Source of the DNA: Campylobacter canadensis
Lineage (GTDB): Bacteria > Campylobacterota > Campylobacteria > Campylobacterales > Campylobacteraceae
DNA: 64,000 bases
Direction: 5' to 3'
Assembly (NCBI RefSeq): GCF_013177655.1
Contig: NZ_CP035946.1
Location: forward strand, 1,054,001-1,118,000
The position numbers and the translations under genes were made by a program. Positions 57,601-64,000 of this stretch are shown piece after piece (positions within the stretch are counted from its first letter, which is position 1; the number at the start of each line of letters is the position of its first letter). Below the pieces are notes generated by a model that was given only the letters and a program-made list of their open reading frames with translations, did not search any database and was not told the DNA's origin.

Positions 57601-57906
57601 TTATTTTTTTAAAGAAACAATATAAGCAGCTAAAGCATTAATATCATCATCACTTAGTTTAGCAGCTTGAATTTCCATAGTTTTTTTAGCTTTACCGCCA
57701 AAAGTTTTAGCTCTATATCCCTTTAAAGCTTCAACTATTTCTTGTTCGCTTAATGTTACTGATGCAACCTCACCACCTGGTGGAACCTTGCTTGCATCTT
57801 TTCCATGACAGGCAATACATTTTTTAAATAATGTAGCACCATCAGCTGCATAAGCACCACTAGCTAGCATACTAGCAACTAGGCAAGAATAAATAATCTT
57901 TTTCAT
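57601..57906 (-). CDS. Periplasmic cytochrome c553
   Basis: A 101-residue monohaem cytochrome c with signal peptide (1-20), haem motif CIACH (about residues 30-34) and probable axial Met in KTMEIQAAKL. It shuttles electrons in the periplasm, likely from the bc1 complex to terminal oxidases or peroxidases. It matches the small cytochrome of C. jejuni (Cj1153). ATG preceded by AAGGAGTAAGTC. Confidence 0.92.
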   Translation of the reverse strand: MKKIIYSCLVASMLASGAYAADGATLFKKCIACHGKDASKVPPGGEVASVTLSEQEIVEALKGYRAKTFGGKAKKTMEIQAAKLSDDDINALAAYIVSLKK

Positions 57907-57971
57907 GACTTACTCCTTTTAAAAATTTGGATTGAAAGAATAGGACAAAATATTAAACAAAAAATAATCTA

Positions 57972-57999
57972 AATTAAGAATTATAAAAAATTCTTAATT
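57972..57999 (-). terminator. Hairpin terminating the 58002 gene
   Basis: Perfect 11-bp inverted repeat AATTAAGAATT/AATTCTTAATT with a 6-nt loop, directly after the stop codon on the minus strand, tail TAGATTATTTTTTG. Confidence 0.7.
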
Positions 58000-58001
58000 G
58001 A

Positions 58002-58373
58002 TTATGCTAATAATTTTGCCATATCCTGACTTAATTGAATGTTTGAATGTGCATTTTTAAAATTATCTAAAAATTTATCATTAAGTTTAGAAAAATCTTC
58101 GTTTTTAAATTTATCACTTTCAATTTTTAAAGCATTATTTATTTCATCTAAGCTTTTAACCGAGTTTGTATTGTTTGATAAATTCTTTTGCAAATCAGAT
58201 TGTAAACTTAAAACATCTTGGTATTTTCTACTTCCTATTTTTTCTTCATGTGGATTTAAAGCCTCATTAGAAAGCTCATCATTATTTACTTGTGTATTTT
58301 GTGTATTATCCTTATCTTTTACGCCTGTTGAAGAATAATATAACTCACTTGTAATACCTGAATTAACTCTCAT
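58002..58373 (-). CDS. Hypothetical helical protein
   Basis: A 123-residue protein starting MRVNSGITSELYYSS, with no signal peptide, no membrane helix and no cysteine. The first 50 residues are polar and disordered-looking, the rest helical. ATG 58373 is preferred over 58406 because AAGGAGTTCAAA precedes it. It overlaps the upstream membrane protein stop (ATGA). The N-terminus recalls small flagellum-associated proteins of Campylobacter, but I cannot assign a function. Confidence 0.72.
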   Translation of the reverse strand: MRVNSGITSELYYSSTGVKDKDNTQNTQVNNDELSNEALNPHEEKIGSRKYQDVLSLQSDLQKNLSNNTNSVKSLDEINNALKIESDKFKNEDFSKLNDKFLDNFKNAHSNIQLSQDMAKLLA

Positions 58374-58828
58374 TTTGAACTCCTTATCTTTGTAAAAAAT
58401 AAACATAGCTGCATTATAACAATTATTTTAAAACAAAGCTCACTTTCTTTGTGAATTTTAATAAATTCTGTACTATTTGTAACAATTTCACCCATTTTTT
58501 GCATATTAATAATATTTGCATTGTAGTAAAAATTAAAAATTAAAGCTGCTATTAAAACTAACAAGCTTAAAATTATTCTAAAAATTTTTAACTTAAATGA
58601 GCATTTATTAAATATTTCAAAAAACAATGAAAACACACTTATAGCTATTAAAACATAAGCATATTTAATAAATATGCCGCTCATAATCAACCCGCTTTGA
58701 AATTTGCTTAAATTAAGTAATTCTTGATTTGCAGGATAAAAAATACAAGGAGCAACTATAATTCCAGCAAAAAGTGAAACACAAATAACACCAGCTAATA
58801 AAAATAAATACAATTTATACAAAATCAA
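58370..58828 (-). CDS. DUF4149-like integral membrane protein
   Basis: A 152-residue protein with four predicted membrane helices. The pattern of an N-terminal helix followed by GIIVAPCIFYPAN and a long second helix resembles the DUF4149 family (unknown function). It overlaps prmC upstream by 4 nt and the hypothetical gene downstream by 4 nt. Confidence 0.68.
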   Translation of the reverse strand: MILYKLYLFLLAGVICVSLFAGIIVAPCIFYPANQELLNLSKFQSGLIMSGIFIKYAYVLIAISVFSLFFEIFNKCSFKLKIFRIILSLLVLIAALIFNFYYNANIINMQKMGEIVTNSTEFIKIHKESELCFKIIVIMQLCLFFTKIRSSK

Positions 58829-59616
58829 ATCCTTTCTGCAACAAAGGCTCTATAATAAGAACTTAAATCCTTAAAAAAAATCGCTTTATAGCCCTTGCTT
58901 TCTAAATGTTTTTTTAATATATCTTTTTGGTCATATCCAAATTCACAAGCTAAAAATTTTACCTTATTTATAGCTGCTTTATTAATAATATCAAATAAAA
59001 TTTCGCTACCAAGTTCGCCACCAAATAAAGCTTCTTTTGGCTCTTTTAATACAAATTCATCAAGCTTATAATCATTAGCAATATAAGGAGGATTTGATAC
59101 TATAAAATCATATTTAGAAAAATCTACATTTTTGTAATCTTCTATAAAAAAATTTACATTTGCCTTGTGCAATAAAGCATTTTTTTTTGCAAGACTTAAA
59201 GCCTTTTTGTTTATATCACAAGCATCTATTTTTGCCTTTAAATTCAAACTTAAAATAATACTTATAATTGCACTACCAAAGCCGATTTCTAAAATGTTAT
59301 TTATATTTTTATCTCTTGCAAATTCTATACTTGCATTGATTAAAATTTGTGTATCTTCTCTAGGAATTAAAACTCCTTTTTTACAATAAAATAACATATC
59401 ATTAATATAAGTGTGTTGGAAAATATATTGCAAGGGAATATTTTTTTTATACAAAGCAGCTATTTTAAAAATATCCCTACATTCTTTATTGCTAAGCTCT
59501 TTTGAAAAAGCACTATATTCAAGCAAATCAATGTTTAAATACTGCATTATTATATTTCTTGCAGTATTTAAATCAACTATTTTTTTTAATTCTTGCTTAA
59601 GCTCTAGTAAGTGCAT
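58825..59616 (-). CDS. prmC: Release factor glutamine methyltransferase PrmC
   Basis: SAM-dependent N5-methylation of the GGQ glutamine in release factors (PrfB is encoded at 12502-13593). The 263-residue product has an N-terminal helical domain, the PLQYIFQ motif, IPREDTQILI, the SAM motif EIGFGSAIISI and the catalytic NPPY (IVSNPPYIAND). It overlaps the downstream membrane protein by 4 nt and the upstream protease by 20 nt. Confidence 0.95.
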   Translation of the reverse strand: MHLLELKQELKKIVDLNTARNIIMQYLNIDLLEYSAFSKELSNKECRDIFKIAALYKKNIPLQYIFQHTYINDMLFYCKKGVLIPREDTQILINASIEFARDKNINNILEIGFGSAIISIILSLNLKAKIDACDINKKALSLAKKNALLHKANVNFFIEDYKNVDFSKYDFIVSNPPYIANDYKLDEFVLKEPKEALFGGELGSEILFDIINKAAINKVKFLACEFGYDQKDILKKHLESKGYKAIFFKDLSSYYRAFVAERI

Positions 59617-60778
59617 TTATTCTCTTTTTTAAATTTGGATGAGAGCAATTTATACACTCGTATAAAAAATTATGGTCTAAAAGAGCTTTATTTTTTATAC
59701 ATAATATTTTTAAAGCTTCAATCATATCTTCTTTACTTGTAAGTTCTGCTCCATATTTATCAGCATTAAATTCTTTTTTCCTTGATAAATAATTTGTAAT
59801 TATCGAGATAAAAATATCAAAAAACACCATTAAAAATACAAAACTTAAAATCTTTGAAGATAAATAAGATTCTAAATGAATTTCTTTTGAAATAATAGGC
59901 TCTAATAAAGAAACAAAATAAAGACTAATAAATAATAAAATAAATGAAACTATAAGTCCTGAATAAATATCTTTATTTTTAAAATGACCTAATTCATGCC
60001 CTAAAACAGCAAGAATTTGTCTTTTTTTCATAGCCTGTATTAAAGTATCATATAAAACAACTTTCTTGCTAGAAAAAAGCCCAGCAAAATAAGCATTTAA
60101 ACGCTTATCATTTTTACTTGCATCAATACTATAAACCCCTTTACTAACAAAGCCACATCTACTTAATAAAGCATTTATATCTTCGCTTAATTCCCCATCA
60201 ACTAAGCTAAGTTTATTAAATATTGGAACAATAAAATTAGGATAAACAATAGTAGCGACAATTGAAAAAATAATCATTACTAAAAAAGCACCAATGTACC
60301 AATATTGCACTAAAAGCCTAATGCACAATAAAAGTATAAATAATATTATAGAACCAAAAACAGCACTTAAAATAATAGATTTTAAGCTATCTTTAAAAAA
60401 CATTGCTCTATTTTTATTATTAAAACCACTTTTTTCATTTAAAACAAAGGTTTCATAATAATTTGACAATATTGTAAATAGCATTAAAGATAAAAAATAA
60501 ATTGCCAAAATAGCAAATTCATTAAAAAGTGTGGAATTATCATAAATACTTGCTAATTGCTTAAAAATAAAAAGCACAAAAACAATATTTATAAAATATG
60601 TAATAAAAGAATTAAAAACATTATATTTTAGCTTATTTAAAGCTATTTGTTTAAATTCTTTAAACTCAACCTCGCTTAAAAAATCCTTTGAGCTTTTATA
60701 TTTTATGTGTTTTATTTCTAAAAGATTTAAAAATAAAGTAAATATAAAGGCTATGCTTATTAAACTAACTAACATCAT
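59597..60778 (-). CDS. M48-family (Ste24-like) membrane zinc protease
   Basis: A 393-residue polytopic protein with about seven helices. The zinc motif HELGH (VLGHELGHFKNKD) is between helices, with the third ligand Glu in EFNADKYGAEL, as in Ste24/HtpX-type M48 peptidases. Other Ste24-like features are DASKNDKRLNAYFAGLF and KKVVLYDTL. The role in bacteria is probably membrane-protein quality control. It overlaps the ABC-F gene by 14 nt. Confidence 0.9.
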   Translation of the reverse strand: MMLVSLISIAFIFTLFLNLLEIKHIKYKSSKDFLSEVEFKEFKQIALNKLKYNVFNSFITYFINIVFVLFIFKQLASIYDNSTLFNEFAILAIYFLSLMLFTILSNYYETFVLNEKSGFNNKNRAMFFKDSLKSIILSAVFGSIILFILLLCIRLLVQYWYIGAFLVMIIFSIVATIVYPNFIVPIFNKLSLVDGELSEDINALLSRCGFVSKGVYSIDASKNDKRLNAYFAGLFSSKKVVLYDTLIQAMKKRQILAVLGHELGHFKNKDIYSGLIVSFILLFISLYFVSLLEPIISKEIHLESYLSSKILSFVFLMVFFDIFISIITNYLSRKKEFNADKYGAELTSKEDMIEALKILCIKNKALLDHNFLYECINCSHPNLKKRINALTRA

Positions 60779-62702
60779 TTTGTATTTCCTCTTGTAATTG
60801 TAGAACTTCGTAATATTCCTCTTCTAGTTTATCTAGTTTATTTTTTGCTTCATCAAGCTCTTTGCTTAGTTCAACTATGCCGTATTTTTCATATTTTTCT
60901 TTGTCGCTTAAATAAGAATTTAAAATTTTAATTTGCTTTTCTAATTCAGCAATCTTATCAGGATGATTATTTAAAATTTCATTTTGTTTATATGATAGTT
61001 TTTTACTCTTTGTTCTAGTCTTTTGCTCTTTTACAATACTTTCATCTTTTATCTCTTCATTGATTTCTTTGATTTCATCTAAAACATCTAGTAATTCACT
61101 AAAAGACATTGTTTCAATATTAATCTTCTCATCATAAAAAGCAAAAAGCATAGTAGCTAATCTATCTGTAAAATATCTATCGTGGCTAACAAAGATTAAA
61201 GCTCCATTAAACTCACTTAAATGCTGCTCTAAAATATTAATGGTTGCTATATCTAAATCATTTGTTGGTTCATCTAAAATTAAAACTTCATACTCTTTAG
61301 TAAAAAGTTTTGCTAAAGCAATGCGTGATTTTTCGCCGCCGCTTAACGAACCTATTTTGTAGCTTAATTGCTCTTTTGGAAACAAAAATTTTTTCAAATA
61401 TCCATAAACATGCATATTATTTCCACGCACATTGACCCTATCTCCACCGTTTGGACAAAAATACTCAATTAGGGTCTTATCATCATCAAGTTCGCTCTTT
61501 TTTTGATCAAAATAACCTATTTGAAAATCTCCTTTTTTAATAAAACCATTACTAGCTTGTAACTTCCCTAGTAAAAGTTGTAAAAAACTTGACTTTCCAC
61601 AGCCATTCTTTCCAACAATAGCAATTCTTTGTCCTTGGATAATCCTTGTAGTAAAATTATCAAAAAGCTTTTTATTACCAAGCTTTAACGATAAATCATT
61701 AATTTCAAAAAGCATTTTTTTCTTGTTTAAAATTAAGGAATTTGTTTTAAGCTGCATTGCACTAGAAAGCTCTGTTTTTAAACGATTAATTAGGCTTGGA
61801 TTTTTCTTAGCCTCTTCACGCATTTTAAAAATTCTTTCTTTTCTTCCTTCATTTCTTTTAAGTCTTGCCTTAACGCCTCTTCTAAGCCATTCTTCTTCGG
61901 CTTTTAGTTGCTTTATTAAGGTTTCATAACTTTTATTTAAACTAGCTAAAATATCTGCTTTTTGTTCTAAATATTGAGTGTAGCCGCCTTTAAATTCTTT
62001 AATGCTTGCATCTTCTATTTCTATACATTTATTGGCAACACTATCAATAAAATATCTATCGTGACTAATAAACAACACAGATTTTTTACTATTTTTTAGC
62101 ATATTTTCAATAAATCTGCACATATTTACATCAAGATGATTTGTAGGCTCATCTAAAATTAAAATATCAGGATTTTTTAACAATAAACAGGCTAATGAAA
62201 GTCTTCTTAACTCTCCACCGCTTAGACTATGTATATTTTGATTAATTAAATCATCTAATTCTAATTCTTTTGTGATTTTTTTTATTTTATTATCTATACT
62301 CCAAGCTTCTAAACTATCAATTTCATTACTAAGTCTTGCAATCTCATTTAACAAAAAGGTATTAGTAGTATCTTTTTGTAATTTGATATTCATTTCATTA
62401 TATGCGTTAATGGTATCAAAAATATATGAAAGTTCTTTTTTTATATATTCATCAACACTATTAACATCACTTATTTCTACACTTTGCGATAAAATCTCTA
62501 TTTTCAAATTTGATGAAACGATTATTCTACCACTATCAGCTTCAATTTGCTTTGTTAAAATCTTTAAAAATGTTGATTTTCCAGCACCATTTTTACCAAT
62601 AATTGCAACTTTTTCACCAGAATTTAAAGAAAAATTTACATTTTTTAAAATTACTTTTTCACCATAATTTTTACTAATATCAATTAAATCTACTAAAAGC
62701 AA
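60765..62702 (-). CDS. ABC-F family ATPase (Uup/EttA type)
   Basis: Soluble ABC protein with two nucleotide-binding domains and no membrane segment, 645 residues. Walker A sites are GKNGAGKST (about 36-44) and GKNGCGKSS; signatures are LSGGELRRL and LSGGEKSRI; Walker B is ILDEPTNHLD and ILDEPTNDLD. Between them lies the ABC-F linker with KARLKRNEGRKER, and a C-terminal coiled coil follows as in Uup. Members act on the ribosome. The start codon is TTG 62702 with AAAGG six bases upstream. Confidence 0.92.
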   Translation of the reverse strand: MLLVDLIDISKNYGEKVILKNVNFSLNSGEKVAIIGKNGAGKSTFLKILTKQIEADSGRIIVSSNLKIEILSQSVEISDVNSVDEYIKKELSYIFDTINAYNEMNIKLQKDTTNTFLLNEIARLSNEIDSLEAWSIDNKIKKITKELELDDLINQNIHSLSGGELRRLSLACLLLKNPDILILDEPTNHLDVNMCRFIENMLKNSKKSVLFISHDRYFIDSVANKCIEIEDASIKEFKGGYTQYLEQKADILASLNKSYETLIKQLKAEEEWLRRGVKARLKRNEGRKERIFKMREEAKKNPSLINRLKTELSSAMQLKTNSLILNKKKMLFEINDLSLKLGNKKLFDNFTTRIIQGQRIAIVGKNGCGKSSFLQLLLGKLQASNGFIKKGDFQIGYFDQKKSELDDDKTLIEYFCPNGGDRVNVRGNNMHVYGYLKKFLFPKEQLSYKIGSLSGGEKSRIALAKLFTKEYEVLILDEPTNDLDIATINILEQHLSEFNGALIFVSHDRYFTDRLATMLFAFYDEKINIETMSFSELLDVLDEIKEINEEIKDESIVKEQKTRTKSKKLSYKQNEILNNHPDKIAELEKQIKILNSYLSDKEKYEKYGIVELSKELDEAKNKLDKLEEEYYEVLQLQEEIQNDVS

Positions 62703-62718
62703 GAATAACCTTTATATA

Positions 62719-62738
62719 AAGAGACCAAAAGGTCTCTT
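62719..62738 (-). terminator. Hairpin terminating the YceI-like gene
   Basis: Perfect 8-bp stem AAGAGACC/GGTCTCTT with AAAA loop, 15 nt past the stop codon. The minus-strand tail TATATAAAGG is only moderately T-rich. Confidence 0.72.
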
Positions 62739-62752
62739 AAAATTTAAAATAA

Positions 62753-63322
62753 TTATTTTACATCAACATCAAATGAAATTTCAACTTCTTCGTGAGTAAC
62801 TTTTCCATGTAAAGCTGAAATTACTTTATCAGTTGATAATGCTGTGTAAGCTGCTGCTAAATTAAAATCATTTTTCATATTAATTACACCGCTTACAACT
62901 AATTTTGAATCTTCTACTTTATAAGTCATAGCAACTTCTTTACTAACACCATTAAATGTAATTACAGCAGTTGCATTACCTGAAATATCATCACCTTTTA
63001 CATCTTTTAAAGTTGCTGTGATTTTACTATCACTTAAAGCTGCGATGAATGTTCTGTGAATATTTTTTTCACGAACCTTATCCTTTGTGTTTTCATCAGC
63101 AAAATCCATTGTTGCACTAGCACCTTCTAATATTTGTGCTACTGAACCATTTGTAGTTTTAAATGTATATTTTGCATTATCAATAACACCAGGAACAGCT
63201 ACTTTAGTTTTTAGTTTAAAACCCTTAAAATGGGTTACAACACTGTTTGCATCAATTTCTAAAGCAGATAAATTAGCACTTAAAAAAGCAAGTGCTGCCA
63301 TTGAAAATAAAACTTTTTTCAT
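62753..63322 (-). CDS. YceI-like periplasmic protein
   Basis: A 189-residue exported protein: signal peptide (MKKVLFSMAALAFLSANLSA), then a lipocalin-like all-beta YceI domain (IDANSVVTHFKGFKLKTKVAVPG, FAAL-type core, VIHxAL-like VISALHGKVTHEEVEISFDV). YceI proteins bind polyprenoid lipids; the physiological role is open. AAGGAGAAATAA precedes the ATG. It is monocistronic with its own terminator. Confidence 0.82.
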   Translation of the reverse strand: MKKVLFSMAALAFLSANLSALEIDANSVVTHFKGFKLKTKVAVPGVIDNAKYTFKTTNGSVAQILEGASATMDFADENTKDKVREKNIHRTFIAALSDSKITATLKDVKGDDISGNATAVITFNGVSKEVAMTYKVEDSKLVVSGVINMKNDFNLAAAYTALSTDKVISALHGKVTHEEVEISFDVDVK

Positions 63323-63494
63323 TTATTTCTCCTTGTTTAAGATAAAAGGCTAATTATATAGCAAAAAATTAATGAGTACTGATTTTTAATTATTTTTTTT
63401 AATAAAATATATAATAATCACTATTATATTTGCTTTAAAAAATATTAAAAAATAAAATATAAAATCTTAGTTTATTTTTAAAAAAAGGACTAAA

Positions 63495-64000
63495 ATGAGA
63501 AAAATATTTATTTATTTAGCTTTATGCTGTGCTTTATTTGCAAATGAAGCAAAATACTATGAATTAAAAAGCCCACTAAACAATAAAGAAAACTCTTTAA
63601 TAGAAATTTTTTCTTACTCTTGCATTCACTGTTATGCACATTTTAAAGAAAAAACATTAGAAAAAATTCACTCAAAATTACCTAATTTACACATTGAATA
63701 CAAGGTTGTAAAAAGCTGGGATTTATTTGCAAATAGACTAGCTCTTATCTTAGCTTACGCAAAATATAAAGATGAGCAAAATAATGCTAATTTTAGCAAC
63801 GGACTTTATGCAAAGATAATTCAAAGTTATTTCAATGAAGTTTTTATAAAAAAGAATAATTTTAATAATAATGTAAATAATTTTGAAAAAATTGGCTTAA
63901 ATATTCTAAAAATCAGTAAAAAGCAACTAGAAAAATTTAAAACTAGCAATATCGCTCAAGGTATTTTAAACGACTTAGATAAAAGTGATGCAATAGCTAA
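63495..64000 (+). CDS. DsbA-family thiol:disulfide oxidoreductase, partial (right edge)
   Basis: ATG 63495 follows AAAAAAGGACTAAA. The open frame encodes a signal peptide (to about residue 17) and a thioredoxin-fold DsbA domain with active site Cys43-Ile-His-Cys46 (EIFSYSCIHCYAHF), then the helical insertion. It continues past position 64000 (about 168 codons present of an expected 210). It would introduce disulfide bonds in periplasmic proteins; the CIHC dipeptide is close to the CPHC of DsbA and DsbL. Confidence 0.87.
   Translation, partial: MRKIFIYLALCCALFANEAKYYELKSPLNNKENSLIEIFSYSCIHCYAHFKEKTLEKIHSKLPNLHIEYKVVKSWDLFANRLALILAYAKYKDEQNNANFSNGLYAKIIQSYFNEVFIKKNNFNNNVNNFEKIGLNILKISKKQLEKFKTSNIAQGILNDLDKSDAIA

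Noticed and set aside
1-64000. tRNA, rRNA, CRISPR arrays, insertion sequences, prophage genes, long poly-G phase-variable tracts
   Set aside because: Intergenic regions were read on both strands and none shows these features; no transposase or integrase gene occurs.

Overview
The window is about 27-28% GC, densely packed and almost wholly coding. Gene content points to the genus Campylobacter or a close relative: an Omp50-like outer-membrane protein, a CbrR-like REC-REC-GGDEF regulator, a TorA-like reductase paired with a cytochrome c, a frameshift-free prfB, and a membrane AAA protein next to aroB, an MscS channel and mtaB. Gene order differs enough from the C. jejuni map I remember that I do not name a species. 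No rRNA, tRNA, CRISPR array or insertion sequence was found.

Layout. 1-7528 (minus) is an envelope cluster: PBP2 (cut by the left edge), an MreD-like protein, EngB, LptA, LptC, KdsC, RlpA, an MltD-like transglycosylase, TatD and the CbrR-like diguanylate cyclase. 7614-16726 (minus) holds TrmA, an NhaC-type antiporter, a TolC-family protein overlapping bioB, BioB, PrfB, and the molybdoenzyme with its cytochrome c. 16840-26192 (minus) has a YgjP-like peptidase, a MATE exporter, a chemoreceptor behind a small periplasmic protein and the Omp50-like protein, a UvrD/Rep helicase and an LTA-synthase-like sulfatase. 26267-30062 (plus) is valS, trxA and dapB. 30282-31590 is a badly decayed minus-strand gene. 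31660-36133 (minus) is glycerate kinase, sppA (5' end frameshifted) and secA. 36202-42562 (plus) is lolA, aroB, mscS, mtaB, a protease-dead FtsH-like AAA protein and mog. 42627-48699 (plus) has a very large cysteine-containing exported protein split by an apparent frameshift, a 50-codon YbdD/YjiX-family gene and an OPT-family transporter.

49108-57454 (minus) is the most interesting block. It looks like a complete c-di-GMP-controlled adhesin export and retention system of the Lap type: TolC-like porin (with an extra N-terminal domain), LapG protease, LapD receptor, type I ABC exporter, HlyD-type adaptor and a terminal LuxR-type regulator. The expected giant adhesin is not in the window. The CbrR-like protein, with an intact GGEEF, is a plausible c-di-GMP source for the degenerate LapD.

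57601-63322 (minus) holds a cytochrome c553, two small unknowns, PrmC, an Ste24-like protease, an ABC-F ATPase and a YceI-like protein. A DsbA-family gene on plus is cut by the right edge. Two genes (sppA and the large exported protein) each carry a one-base frame change in a short T-run, either real mutations or assembly errors.
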